A stretch of DNA of 64,000 nt, from contig CM041292.1 of NCBI GenBank assembly GCA_023052935.1, positions 97,021,237 to 97,085,236 on the forward strand, given 5' to 3'. The position numbers were made by a program, and so were the translations under genes. The stretch is from Piezodorus guildinii. Taxonomy: Eukaryota > Arthropoda > Insecta > Hemiptera > Pentatomidae. The notes below the pieces were generated by a model. It was not told the DNA's origin and searched no databases. It was given only the letters and a program-made list of their open reading frames with translations. Shown piece by piece: positions 48,904 through 59,247 of the stretch (position 1 is its first letter; each line of letters begins with the position of its first letter).

Positions 48904-49807
48904 AAGTACTATTTCATTTGAGGACTAAAATTACTCACAACTTTAGGAACAAAATATTTCTGTTCCCTAAAACGTTTAAAATTGTATTCCATTATAGAAA
49001 GTTAAATGAATAAACAAACTTCTTGTTTCAAAAATTGGAAACAATCAACCTAGATTTAATTACCATGTTTACCCATTGTATGCTGCATTGTCTGCATTTT
49101 TATTAAAGCCAATAGACTTATCTCATAAATATTAAATTTAGCTGTAGTTAAAAAATACTCCAATAACCTATAAAGGTCTAGGTTTTTACAATAATGTTTT
49201 TATTCTTTTTGGTTTTTATTACACTTTTTTCACTTTCAATTATCACCTAGTTTCAAAATCAGGTGTTAAAATTAAGTTTACACCTCTATAGTCCATTGTT
49301 TATTTTCATTTTTACTTGAGGAATATATTAAAGCACACTTCTAATGTTTTATTAATTTTTCTAATGATAAAGCAGTTTTTGTTTACTTTGGTTTAGGTAT
49401 TATGTGCTATTAATACCAAAAAGAAGAGCTATTTACTAGGTTAACAATTAATTCCAATTGGCCATGGGTTGTTGGAAATTTAATATGTAGTTCTGCTTGG
49501 CTAAGTTGATAAACAAGAACTGATACTACATTTTTCTATACCTTAAAAATGATTGAATGCTTTTCTAATCAGATATGAAATAACTTTTTCAATAATTTTT
49601 AAAGCTGTAATAAGCATATTTATTGAGTAGATTGAACTAACTAAACTGTTTTACTGCAATTATTTCTTAGTGTATACTAAGGTGAACATCTCATGTCTCA
49701 GATTATTATGGTAGAGTCCTAGTTTGAGAATTTTTTAGATTTCTTTGATGACATGGAGGAGAAAAGGTAGAAGAATATACTGATTGGAACAACATGGCCT
49801 CCTTAGT
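48904..49807. other. Intergenic DNA, no gene recognised
   Basis: AT-rich; nothing supportable. Confidence 0.5.
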
Positions 49808-50107
49808 ATAGCTTTTTTCATTCGAATTCATATTTTTTTCAATCAAATTCATAATTTTTTTCATTTAAATTCATAGTTTTTTCATTCAAATTCAAAACAT
49901 TTTCAATAAAATTAATAATTTTTCAATAAAATTCATAATTTTTCAAAAAAATTCATAATTTTTTTCAATAAAATTCATAATTTTTTCAATAAAATTCATA
50001 ATTGTTTCAGTAAATTTCATAATTTCTTGTGCCCGTTTTATGTAGTTAGTTTAATGAGGTTTTCTTATCAAAAACTAAATCTTTTTACCAAATCATGTGG
50101 TTTATTC
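49808..50107. repeat. Left minisatellite arm of composite
   Basis: About ten tandem copies of a unit near 20-22 bp (consensus TTCAATAAAATTCATAATTT) at 49815-50025, then 'ttatcaaaaactaaat' and the start of an S1 tail. The whole order is the reverse complement of 61610-61778 on the far side of the gypsy element. The last four bases (ATTC, 50104-50107) are the gypsy target duplication. Confidence 0.8.
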
Positions 50108-50413
50108 TATGACCAGGATATTCCACTTCAAAGTTAATTAGAAGGGCGCCAGGCTGGTTAGGCCAGATACAGGTAGCTTTATCCACTTTTGGTGCAAAAT
50201 AAGGAAAAATAAAATTTGGTACATACCCTGTCATAAAAAAGGTAATTTGCTTTTCCAGCTAAGCTCAGCGAGAAGGGCTGGGTTAGTTTGTTCTGCATGC
50301 AATGCAACTATTAAAATACTTCTAATATAATTTATTTTCTGAAGGAATTAGTCCGGGTGGCGGTCATTAAATGAAACAACTGAATAGTTTCAACTATTTT
50401 ATTGTTTGCCAAC

Positions 50414-50443
50414 GTTTCGACCCCCATTGTGGGTCATCATCAG
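50414..50443 (-). ncRNA. Hammerhead-ribozyme-like core, left arm
   Basis: Minus strand: CTGATGA, then a short stem GACCC/GGGTC closing a loop, then GAAAC. Penelope-like elements are known to carry hammerhead motifs. Here one mismatch sits next to the core and I could not draw a convincing third helix with a cleavage site, so activity is uncertain. Confidence 0.4.
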
Positions 50444-51320
50444 GGCTAAAAAGATACAAAAAGGATACATTTAAAATAAGATTACAAATACTATTTAAAA
50501 AAAAAAAAATTAACAATTTCACTAGAGAATGTCAATATTATAACATAAAAGAAAATAGATGTGTAAAGAAATCAATTAATTAAATTACAATGATAAAGGT
50601 ATACTAATGAGAGCTATACAGACCAGATAATGACTAAAGATAATGTACAAATATATAAGAAAAAATTACATGAAATAAAAACCATTAACAAAATGGAGTA
50701 CAGTGGAGATACGTACCGTCTGGTAGGTGAGTGGAAACTAGGTTCAATTTGGTTATAAGGAATATAGGCAGGTAGATAGGAAAGTACGTACAAAAGGTTG
50801 GGTAAACTGGAAAATACGTACCATATTTCTAGACGGGATCTGACAACAATGAGTAAAATTGTAATATTAACATAAAAGGAAGTGTTCAGATTAAACCTAC
50901 AATATTAATAACATCATAACGGTATTAGAAGATGTTTTAACAAGATTGTTGAAGTAAAAACAATATAATACAATAGTAAGAATAATAATGTATAAACTAT
51001 ATATAGTAAAAACTGACTACCTCCCAACCAACGTTTTAATAATTATTGTACATGTATTAAGACATTAAAATTAACCAAGTGAAAATATTATGACAAAAAA
51101 TAATAATAAGTAACAATCATTGACAGATCATATAGTGGATACAAAATAGTAAAATAATTACAAATAGGAATAAATTGAATTGTAAAACCATTAAGAATTT
51201 ATTAAGTGCAGAAACAAATGAAATAGATACATATATAAAATAAATGTATACATAAATAAGTAAAAAATAAACCAATAAATAAACAAAAGGTATACAGTGG
51301 GATGGACATGGGAAGCTGTA

Positions 51321-51977
51321 TTACTTAAGAGAGTTTAATATATGGCTATAGGTGGAGGAGATGCACTGTTTATCAGTTTTATGATTGACAGGATTAGATT
51401 GGAGATGGATGTGGACGGATTCAGCGATGAGTCTTTTTTTATGGTTGGGAACAGAATCTAAAATGGAACAATCTTGAAAGTTAAATGAATGATTAAAAGT
51501 TATGGAGTGTTCGGAGAGTTTTGAGGCTAGAAGGTTTCGAGAGGATATGGAGGATTTATGTTGAGATATGCGGGTTTTTAAGTAGTTTTTTGTTTCACCC
51601 ACATAGGACACGTCGCAATCTAAACAAGGTATTTTATACACAATATTTGAGCGGTAGAGAGGATTTATCGGGTCTTTAGTATTAGTGAAAAGGTGGGAAA
51701 GTTTGTTCTGGGTCTTTAATCCTAGCTTTAGGGAGGGTAAGGAAGATTTAAAGGATTTTTTAATATTTTCAGACAGGTGTGGAATATACGGTAGGGATCT
51801 ATATTGAAATATTGTGGGTGAATTTTGGTCTTTTATTGTAGGGGGAGTAATGGTCGTTTTTACGTTGTTGTATGAGTTTATGAGTTTTTTAATGATATTA
51901 AGTGGGAAGCTGTTTAGGGTAAGGATCTTTTTTATGCGCTGAATATTGGTAGGTACCATCCTAAGATGTTGAAACAT
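51321..51977 (-). pseudogene. Penelope-like C-terminal fragment, left copy
   Basis: Open for 218 codons. All but the first few residues repeat the last about 211 residues of the right copy's protein, with one difference seen (NSFPL against NNFPL). It contains the linker and the GIY-YIG endonuclease domain ('VYKIPCLDCDVSYVGETKN') but no reverse transcriptase palm. The upstream part was never inserted; the frame ends at the pivot where the second copy starts in the opposite direction. Confidence 0.88.
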
Positions 51978-53498
51978 ATCAAAAATCTCTTCGATAATAA
52001 ATTCATTAATCTATCTACATACAGAAACCTAATCTCTTATAATTCCTTACCCCCACGTCTGTATGGCCTTCCGAAAATTCACAAACCAGGTAATCCACTC
52101 CGTCCCATTATTTCAAACATCAATGCACCTTCCTCCAAACTCAGTAAATTTCTTCTACCGTCACTAAAAATACTCAGCCGTACAAACTCCTACGACATTA
52201 CAAACTCTCTTTACCTCCGACAACAATTATTATCACTTCAAATCCCCCCTAACTACATTTTAACATCGTTTGACGCCGAAAGCTTATTCACTAATATTCC
52301 CATTGACAAAGTTCTCCATTTAGTTAAAAAACACTGGACCATTATCGAACCTCACACCACGCTAAATCTTTCTACTTACTTACAATCACTGGAACTTTGC
52401 TGCAAAACAGGATACCTCACTTTTAAGGGAAAATTTTACAATCAGGTCTCTGGACTAGCAATGGGAAACTGCCTAGCTCCGGATCTCTCTAATATTGTTC
52501 TCAATGACCTCCTGGATTTCATAACCAAAATTTATAAAAACGATATCTTTTTCATTAAGAAATATGTTGACGACCTCCTCCTAATAATAAACCCTGAAAA
52601 AATCCCAGATATCCTTAAATCCTTTAATTCCTACGATCCACGCCTCCGTTTTACAGTAGAAAAAGAAAACAACTCAACAATTCCCTTTCTAGACTTACTG
52701 ATAATAAGAAATACGGACGGTTCTATTTCCACTGATTGGTACACAAAATCCACCTATTCCGGTAGACTCCTCAATTTCTTCTCCCAGCACCCATACCATC
52801 AAAAAATTAATGTTGCCCAAAATCTCGTCCACCGTTGCCTCTCCTTGTCTGATCCACAGTACCATCCTACCAATATTCAGCGCATTAAAAAGATCCTTAC
52901 CCTAAACAACTTCCCACTTAATATCATTAAAAAACTCATAAACTCATACAACAACGTAAAAACGACCATTACTCCCCCTACAATAAAAGACCAAAATTCA
53001 CCCACAATATTTCAATATAGATCCCTACCGTATATTCCACACCTGTCTGAAAATATTAAAAAATCCTTTAAATCTTCCTTACCCTCCCTAAAGCTAGGAT
53101 TAAAGACCCAGAACAAACTTTCCCACCTTTTCACTAATACTAAAGACCCGATAAATCCTCTCTACCGCTCAAATATTGTGTATAAAATACCTTGTTTAGA
53201 TTGCGACGTGTCCTATGTGGGTGAAACAAAAAACTACTTAAAAACCCGCATATCTCAACATAAATCCTCCATATCCTCTCGAAACCTTCTAGCCTCAAAA
53301 CTCTCCGAACACTCCATAACTTTTAATCATTCATTTAACTTTCAAGATTGTTCCATTTTAGATTCTGTTCCCAACCATAAAAAAAGACTCATCGCTGAAT
53401 CCGTCCACATCCATCTCCAATCTAATCCTGTCAATCATAAAACTGATAAACAGTGCATCTCCTCCACCTATAGCCATATATTAAACTCTCTTAAGTAA
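51966..53498 (+). CDS. Penelope-like RT with GIY-YIG endonuclease
   Basis: 510 codons, open. Residues about 30-260 are a reverse transcriptase of the Penelope/telomerase-related type: 'PPRLYGLPKIHKPGNPLRPI', 'LTSFDAESLFTNIPI' (motif A with catalytic Asp), 'GLAMGNCLAPDLSNIV' (motif B), 'KKYVDDLLLI' (motif C, YVDD), then PFLDLLI. The C-terminal about 120 residues are a GIY-YIG nuclease ('IVYKIPCLDCDVSYVGETKN', then YLKTRISQHK), preceded by a Cys-containing linker. Catalytic positions are present, but the N-terminal part of the family protein is missing because the copy is 5'-truncated at the pivot. The first ATG at 51966 is therefore just the first Met inside the remaining frame. It makes cDNA at target nicks in the nucleus. 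Confidence 0.93.
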   Translation: MLKHIKNLFDNKFINLSTYRNLISYNSLPPRLYGLPKIHKPGNPLRPIISNINAPSSKLSKFLLPSLKILSRTNSYDITNSLYLRQQLLSLQIPPNYILTSFDAESLFTNIPIDKVLHLVKKHWTIIEPHTTLNLSTYLQSLELCCKTGYLTFKGKFYNQVSGLAMGNCLAPDLSNIVLNDLLDFITKIYKNDIFFIKKYVDDLLLIINPEKIPDILKSFNSYDPRLRFTVEKENNSTIPFLDLLIIRNTDGSISTDWYTKSTYSGRLLNFFSQHPYHQKINVAQNLVHRCLSLSDPQYHPTNIQRIKKILTLNNFPLNIIKKLINSYNNVKTTITPPTIKDQNSPTIFQYRSLPYIPHLSENIKKSFKSSLPSLKLGLKTQNKLSHLFTNTKDPINPLYRSNIVYKIPCLDCDVSYVGETKNYLKTRISQHKSSISSRNLLASKLSEHSITFNHSFNFQDCSILDSVPNHKKRLIAESVHIHLQSNPVNHKTDKQCISSTYSHILNSLK

Positions 53499-54375
53499 TA
53501 CAGCTTCCCATGTCCATCCCACTGTATACCTTTTGTTTATTTATTGGTTTATTTTTTACTTATTTATGTATACATTTATTTTATATATGTATCTATTTCA
53601 TTTGTTTCTGCACTTAATAAATTCTTAATGGTTTTACAATTCAATTTATTCCTATTTGTAATTATTTTACTATTTTGTATCCACTATATGATCTGTCAAT
53701 GATTGTTACTTATTATTATTTTTTGTCATAATATTTTCACTTGGTTAATTTTAATGTCTTAATACATGTACAATAATTATTAAAATGTTGGTTGGGAGGT
53801 AGTCAGTTTTTACTATATATAGTTTATACATTATTATTCTTACTATTGTATTATATTGTTTTTACTTCAACAATCTTGTTAAAACATCTTCTAATACCGT
53901 TATGATGTTATTAATATTGTAGGTTTAATCTGAACACTTCCTTTTATGTTAATATTACAATTTTACTCATTGTTGTCAGATCCCGTCTAGAAATATGGTA
54001 CGTATTTTCCAGTTTACCCAACCTTTTGTACGTACTTTCCTATCTACCTGCCTATATTCCTTATAACCAAATTGAACCTAGTTTCCACTCACCTACCAGA
54101 CGGTACGTATCTCCACTGTACTCCATTTTGTTAATGGTTTTTATTTCATGTAATTTTTTCTTATATATTTGTACATTATCTTTAGTCATTATCTGGTCTG
54201 TATAGCTCTCATTAGTATACCTTTATCATTGTAATTTAATTAATTGATTTCTTTACACATCTATTTTCTTTTATGTTATAATATTGACATTCTCTAGTGA
54301 AATTGTTAATTTTTTTTTTTTTAAATAGTATTTGTAATCTTATTTTAAATGTATCCTTTTTGTATCTTTTTAGCC

Positions 54376-54405
54376 CTGATGATGACCCACAATGGGGGTC
54401 GAAAC
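54376..54405 (+). ncRNA. Hammerhead-ribozyme-like core, right arm
   Basis: Mirror copy of the motif at 50414-50443: CTGATGA at 54376, the GACCC/GGGTC stem, GAAAC ending at 54405. The same reservation about the third helix applies. Confidence 0.4.
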
Positions 54406-54793
54406 GTTGGCAAACAATAAAATAGTTGAAACTATTCAGTTGTTTCATTTAATGACCGCCACCCGGACTAATTCCTTCAGTAATTCTCAACGGTCAACTA
54501 ATTATATCCACAATAATTTATTTTCTATCTACAAAATAAAAATAAATGCAATTACTACCATGCAACAATTTATGTACAATATTAAAATATTTACAATCGG
54601 TATATACAAAAGGTAATGAGTTACAAAAAAATAAATGAACATAAGACAAAATAAAAGGAAGTTTTACATAAAGGAAAATTAAAAGAAAAGATAAGGAGAT
54701 ACAGGTAAGTTATAAGCTAACATAGGGAACAAGAGGTAAGGTTACAATGGAGCAGGTTCTGCCAACCGGTGCCGACAACCGCGACCGGTTACA

Positions 54794-54806
54794 CCTCCCT
54801 TCCTTT
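54794..54806 (-). promoter_or_regulatory. Gypsy polypurine tract
   Basis: On the minus strand AAAGGAAGGGAGG lies immediately before the 3' LTR start TGTAACC. It primes plus-strand DNA synthesis in LTR retrotransposons. Confidence 0.85.
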
Positions 54807-54833
54807 AGGGAAGCGTGAAACCTCACGCTGAAT

Positions 54834-55802
54834 TTATCTTTGGAACGGCTTCAGCTGTCCGGCGTGTGCGCTGCCCACGTCAATGCCATCTTCATCCTCC
54901 AACTGAAAGGTGTTGGCCGACGTCTTCCTCCGGATCTTGTAAGGTCCTTCGAACTTTGGGGCCAGCTTAGCCGCAAAGCCCTCCGCTCCTGATGATAAGT
55001 GATGAGCCTTTCTAAGGACTAAGTCACCTACTTTAAATTTGTTCTCCCTCTTGCGCAAATTATAATACCTAGCTTGCTTAAAACTAGAAGTACATAAATT
55101 TTTCTCAACAAGTAATTTGAGTTCGTTTAATTTATGCAAATGTGCAGTCCAGGAAGAGACAGTTAGAGGGATTAAACTATCTGAGCCTGCATTACCAAAT
55201 TGAGTGTTGGGAGCTACTAATTCCCTACCGAAATTCAAATACGCTGGAGTGCATCCTAAGGAAGCGTGCCATGACGTGTTTAGTGCAAAGTTGAATTCGG
55301 GAAGATATAAGTCCCAAGTTTTGTGATTATCTCCGACAAAAGAGGCAATCATTGTCTTAATTACACGGTTAGTCCTTTCAACTGGATTTGCTTGAGGCCA
55401 ATACGGCGGAGTTTTACTAAGAGTTATACCAAAGCTCTTGGCAAGGTCTTCCATAATTTTATTCACAAACGGGGTGCCGTTGTCCGTGTGAAGTATTCGA
55501 GGCGTACCCCACTTAAAGATAATAAATTGACGAAAGTTTTTAGAGACTGTTTTGGCGGTAGCTGTCCGAAGAGGGATGATTTCAGTCCATTTCGTAAAGG
55601 TATCCAGGAAAACGAGAAGATAGCAAAACCCATTCGATGACCTGGGAAATGGTCCCTGGATGTCTGCGGCAACAGTGTCCCAAGGCTTAGTGAATTTTCT
55701 GAGATTCATTTTACCTACGCTAAGACGCTGTTCAGGCTTAGCTAGTTGGCACACCTTACATCTTCTTACATAATTTAAATGGCACGAGTCATTCCAGGCC
55801 AA
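54834..55802 (-). pseudogene. Gypsy integrase part of pol
   Basis: 322 codons in a frame offset from the upstream pol frame. It starts with the CxxC half of the zinc finger ('RRCKVCQLAKPEQ'). The catalytic core follows: first Asp in 'DTVAADIQGPFPRS', second in 'RILHTDNGTPFV', third residue Glu in 'PYWPQANPVERTNR', in DDE spacing. The C-terminal part contains a GPY-type module ('LAPKFEGPYKIRRK') and ends GQLKPFQR. No chromodomain. The frame break just upstream means it is not made as part of an intact polyprotein from this copy. Confidence 0.9.
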
Positions 55803-58081
55803 TAGTAAAGTCGAGCAATTCTTTCTTGCGTCTTTTCGATCCCTAAATGTCCAGCTTCGGGACGGTTGTGATTCTCGTGCAACACCTCCAGTTGTTGTTC
55901 TTCGGGAAGCACCAGTTTCCAGGATATCGAGTCATCTTCTAACGTTGACTCGACATCTTCCATGATGTGTCGGTATAAATAGCCGTCTCGAACCTTCCAA
56001 TCTGGGTGGTCCTGAGGCCGCTGAATAACATTTCCACATTTCTGTTTGTACCACTCATCGGTACTGTTAGTATCCCATGGAGGGCTGAGGGTGCAAAGTG
56101 AGTTGATGATGTTCGGCTCACTATTCTCCATGCAGACGGGCGGTAAACGAGAAAAGAAATCCGGTAATGAATGAGCGGATCCCTTACGATATATAACTTC
56201 ATAATCGTAACCTTGAAGTTCCAAGGCCCATCTAGCGAGTCGTCCTGAAGGATTTCTCAAATTATTCAACCATTTAAGGCTAGCGTGGTCCGTTATTACC
56301 TTAAAATGGTATCCCTCAATATAAGGCCGAAACTTCCTGATGGCCCAGAGGACGGCAAGACATTCCTTTTCGGTAACACTATAATTTAATTCAGGACCTT
56401 GAAGCGCTCTACTAGCGTAAGATATAACTTTTTCCTGATCTTGAATCCTTTGCGTTAGTACAGCACCTAAGCCTACTGAACTAGCATCCGTTTGTAAGAG
56501 AAATGTACTAGAAAAGTCAGGCCTAGCTAAAATTGGTGAAGAAGTGAGTAGAGATTTAATAGTTCTGAAAGCTTCTTCTTGATCTTCGGTCCATATCCAT
56601 CTTTGTCCTTTCTTCAAGAGTTGTGTTAAGGGCTTTACACAGTCGGCAAAATTAGCCACAAAGCGACGATACCAACCGGCCATACCTATAAACCTTCTCA
56701 GCTCCTTAACATTTTGTGGCGAGGGAAACTTTATTAACGGTTCAACCTTGTCCGGATCCACCTGAAGACCTTGTTCATTTACAATGAATCCAAGATATTT
56801 AATTTCGGAACATCCGAACATACATTTTTCAAAATTAATTTTTAAACCAGCCTCTTGAAGCTTCTTGAAGACAAGTTTCAGATAATGGAGATGATCATTA
56901 AAGGTATTTGTTGCTATGACTATATCATCTAAATAGGCAAAGCAAGCTGGAGCCATATCGGGAGTGATTATTTTATCCAGGAGTCGTTGAAAGGTGGCAG
57001 GAGCGCCACACAATCCATAAGGTAGTCTCTTAAAGTGAAATAGTCCTCTACCTAACACAATGAACGCAGTGATCTCTCTACTCTCCGGTGCCAGCGGAAT
57101 TTGGTGATACGCTTGCGCCAAATCAATTTTCGATAAATAACGGCAGGAGCGTAGTTGATCAAGTAGGCAGGTCATATTTGGTAAAGGATACACATCATTT
57201 TTCGTCACAGAGTTCACCTTGCGAAAGTCAACGCAGAATCGGTATTTCCCACTTGGTTTTCTAACCATTACTATGGGACTGGACCACGGGCTATGCGATG
57301 GTTCAATTATATCCTCTTCCAACATCCTGTCAACTTCTTCGTTGATAGCTTCCTGAAGCGCTGGAGACACTGGATAAGCCCTTTGTTTAATAGGTTTGTG
57401 GTCGCCCACATCAATGATGTGTTCGGTTAGAGTTGTCATCCCTTTGGCGCACTTGTCAGCTTGAACTCGTACCTCCAAAAGTTCTTCCAACTCGGTGGCT
57501 TCCACTGGAGTCAACTTCTTAATACCTATCTCATTCACGAAAGGTTTTGAAGTATTCGAAGAAAAGGTATACCTGGTGTCAGGCTTATCCTTAAACCACC
57601 ATATACCGCAAGAAATATCAATAATTATCCCAAATTTCTTTAGGGTATCCAATCCTAACAAACATGGTACAGATAGCGTTGGTAGTACGGCAAGGAAAAT
57701 ATCAAATTTATGGTCCTCAATGCTGGCAGAGAAGGCAACAGCAGTACGGACTTCTTCTTCTATACCATTAGCTAAAGTTACTCGGTAAGGTTTGATCTCT
57801 AAGTAGGATAGTTGGGAAGTCTTTAACAATGTAAGTCCCTCTGATCCAATGTAAGAATGTGTTGCTCCAGTATCAACAAGAGCAGGTACTACGATATCGT
57901 CTGAAAATAAATTTACAAAATAGCGATTTTCCCCTTTGTTAATTGTTGAAACAGAGTCGGTAGTCGATTCATTTAGTTCTAAATAAGACATTTCGGAGTC
58001 ATTTAACTTAGTAACATGGTCAGGCGAGACTCCACCAATCTGACCACTTGCTAGTTTTCCGACCTTTTGCATGAAGGGCAT
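55775..58081 (-). CDS. pol: Gypsy pol: protease, RT, RNase H
   Basis: 768 codons. Order: aspartic protease near residues 65-150 ('VPALVDTGATHSYIG'); reverse transcriptase near 215-440 ('SPWSSPIVMVRKPSGKYRFC', 'YLSKIDLAQAYHQIPL' with the first catalytic Asp, 'FAYLDDIVIAT' with the YLDD box); RNase H near 525-640 ('LLQTDASSVGLGAVLTQ', 'VTEKECLAVLWAIRKF', 'ITDHASLKWL'); then the His half of the integrase zinc finger ('HENHNRPEAGHLGIEKTQER'), after which the frame ends. The frame is -1 relative to gag and overlaps its end, fitting expression by ribosomal frameshifting, although no canonical slippery heptamer was obvious at the overlap. Confidence 0.95.
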   Translation of the reverse strand: MPFMQKVGKLASGQIGGVSPDHVTKLNDSEMSYLELNESTTDSVSTINKGENRYFVNLFSDDIVVPALVDTGATHSYIGSEGLTLLKTSQLSYLEIKPYRVTLANGIEEEVRTAVAFSASIEDHKFDIFLAVLPTLSVPCLLGLDTLKKFGIIIDISCGIWWFKDKPDTRYTFSSNTSKPFVNEIGIKKLTPVEATELEELLEVRVQADKCAKGMTTLTEHIIDVGDHKPIKQRAYPVSPALQEAINEEVDRMLEEDIIEPSHSPWSSPIVMVRKPSGKYRFCVDFRKVNSVTKNDVYPLPNMTCLLDQLRSCRYLSKIDLAQAYHQIPLAPESREITAFIVLGRGLFHFKRLPYGLCGAPATFQRLLDKIITPDMAPACFAYLDDIVIATNTFNDHLHYLKLVFKKLQEAGLKINFEKCMFGCSEIKYLGFIVNEQGLQVDPDKVEPLIKFPSPQNVKELRRFIGMAGWYRRFVANFADCVKPLTQLLKKGQRWIWTEDQEEAFRTIKSLLTSSPILARPDFSSTFLLQTDASSVGLGAVLTQRIQDQEKVISYASRALQGPELNYSVTEKECLAVLWAIRKFRPYIEGYHFKVITDHASLKWLNNLRNPSGRLARWALELQGYDYEVIYRKGSAHSLPDFFSRLPPVCMENSEPNIINSLCTLSPPWDTNSTDEWYKQKCGNVIQRPQDHPDWKVRDGYLYRHIMEDVESTLEDDSISWKLVLPEEQQLEVLHENHNRPEAGHLGIEKTQERIARLYYWPGMTRAI

Positions 58082-59247
58082 TTACGGCAAGTCACCCCTC
58101 TCTTACCACAACGATAGCAAAATAAGGCAGTTCTTTCCTTTTTACATTCTGGATAGCGATGGCCTACATCTAGACAATTCCAGCAAATATGAGAGCTATC
58201 CTTATTTTCGGAACCCCTTTTCTGGCTTCCTGCGGCAGTCGATAGAGTTGTATTCTTGTCCTCTTTAGCAGGTTTGGGTTTCTCCTTTTCCATCTTCTTG
58301 GAAGATTCAACTGAGGATACAGATTTCAAACTGGACTTACCAAAATGTTTATCTAACGGTACATAGGCTGCTTCTGGAACGAGGCATTTATCTTTAGTTG
58401 GAGGTGGACGAAACGTTTTCGAACGATCTTGTATCCTTTCAAAGACTTGGCCCGCTTCAATTAATTTCGATAAAGATGAAATTTCCGAAAGCCTAATGTA
58501 CAGCTGATATTTAGGCAGCATGTTATTATATGCGATCCTTACCTGTTCAGCATCCGAAAGAGGGTGTTCTTTTCTTTTAAAAAGTGTTTTAAGGCAAATT
58601 ATGAAATCAAAAATATTTTCATCTTCCCCCTGAGTTCGCCTATCAATTTCCTTATTAAGTTTTTCCTGATAATCGTAAGGAAAGAAGGTTTTGCGGAACG
58701 AAGATTCAAATTCATCCCAGGTGTTCCAGGAGTCCCTCTCAAGTCGGTACCAATTTAATGGTGTCCCCTCCAATAGCTCCGGGAGGTAGTTAAGCATATC
58801 CCAATCATCGATTTTCCATGCTTTTTTTCTATCATTAATTCTTAGTAAAAAGTCTTCTGCGCTAATTGAATTCGATCTACTACAAAATTTAACATCAAAC
58901 TGAGGAAAAGAGTTATGAGATAAGAAAGAAAAGTTAAACGGAGAATATTTTTGGGGAGACGCTGAAGCCCCTGGCAACACTGAGCTTTGTTTATCAAAAG
59001 GCATATCGACTGTTATAGCAGTTTGAGAAGACACAGTCCACAAGTTAGGATATTTTATGAAATAGTCTTTTAAACGTTGTCTTAACAATTCAACTGTGCC
59101 CTCAGTTGGTAATTTAAATGATTGTAAAAGTTCTATCAACTCTTCCTTTTTATTTTGATAGATCCAGTTAAGTTTGGGCTTTAGTGATAGTGAGGGATCT
59201 ATTGTTTCATTTGTTGGCTCACTCATAGATATATTAAAAAAACACAA
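58051..59247 (-). CDS. gag: Gypsy gag, nucleocapsid protein
   Basis: 398 codons from the first ATG; MSEPTNETIDP eight codons later (about 59223) is an equally good start. Structural protein that packages element RNA. The middle has the Ty3/gypsy gag capsid-type region ('WDMLNYLPELLEGTPLNWYR', 'FRKTFFPYDYQEKLNKEIDR', 'GEDENIFDFIICLKTLFKRK'). A lysine-rich linker leads to a CCHC zinc knuckle ('CWNCLDVGHRYPEC') and a second Cys-rich segment ('CYRCGKRGVTCRKC') lacking the usual His. The frame looks intact. Confidence 0.92.
   Translation of the reverse strand: MCFFNISMSEPTNETIDPSLSLKPKLNWIYQNKKEELIELLQSFKLPTEGTVELLRQRLKDYFIKYPNLWTVSSQTAITVDMPFDKQSSVLPGASASPQKYSPFNFSFLSHNSFPQFDVKFCSRSNSISAEDFLLRINDRKKAWKIDDWDMLNYLPELLEGTPLNWYRLERDSWNTWDEFESSFRKTFFPYDYQEKLNKEIDRRTQGEDENIFDFIICLKTLFKRKEHPLSDAEQVRIAYNNMLPKYQLYIRLSEISSLSKLIEAGQVFERIQDRSKTFRPPPTKDKCLVPEAAYVPLDKHFGKSSLKSVSSVESSKKMEKEKPKPAKEDKNTTLSTAAGSQKRGSENKDSSHICWNCLDVGHRYPECKKERTALFCYRCGKRGVTCRKCPSCKRSEN

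Larger units (their letters stand above)
50341..54512. mobile_element. Penelope-like head-to-head dimer
   Basis: 4.17 kb inserted in the gypsy 3' LTR with the exact 14-bp duplication ATAATTTATTTTCT (50327-50340 and 54513-54526). The left copy (minus, to 51953) and the right copy (plus, from 51954) share reverse-complement arms of 1,615 bp: 50339-51953 mirrors 52866-54480 with no net indel and very few substitutions. The right copy is longer by about 910 bp. Both 3' ends point outward. Only the right end carries a 32-nt tail (taattctcaacggtcaacta...atccac), which is also found on the small dimer at 41.4 kb. Each outer region contains a hammerhead-like core. Confidence 0.93.
50108..54793 (-). 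repeat. 3' LTR of gypsy element, interrupted
   Basis: Plus-strand ends are TATGACCAGG and GGTTACA. It is split after 50340 by the Penelope-like dimer and resumes at 54527. The 14 bp ATAATTTATTTTCT present once in the other LTR appear here on both sides of the insertion. Confidence 0.95.

Noticed and set aside
49808..50107. CRISPR array
   Set aside because: The repeats are contiguous degenerate AT-rich units without spacers, in a eukaryotic genome.
58051..58081. A canonical -1 slippery heptamer at the gag-pol overlap
   Set aside because: The nearest candidate, GGAAAAC before the gag stop, does not fit the X XXY YYZ pattern in the gag frame.
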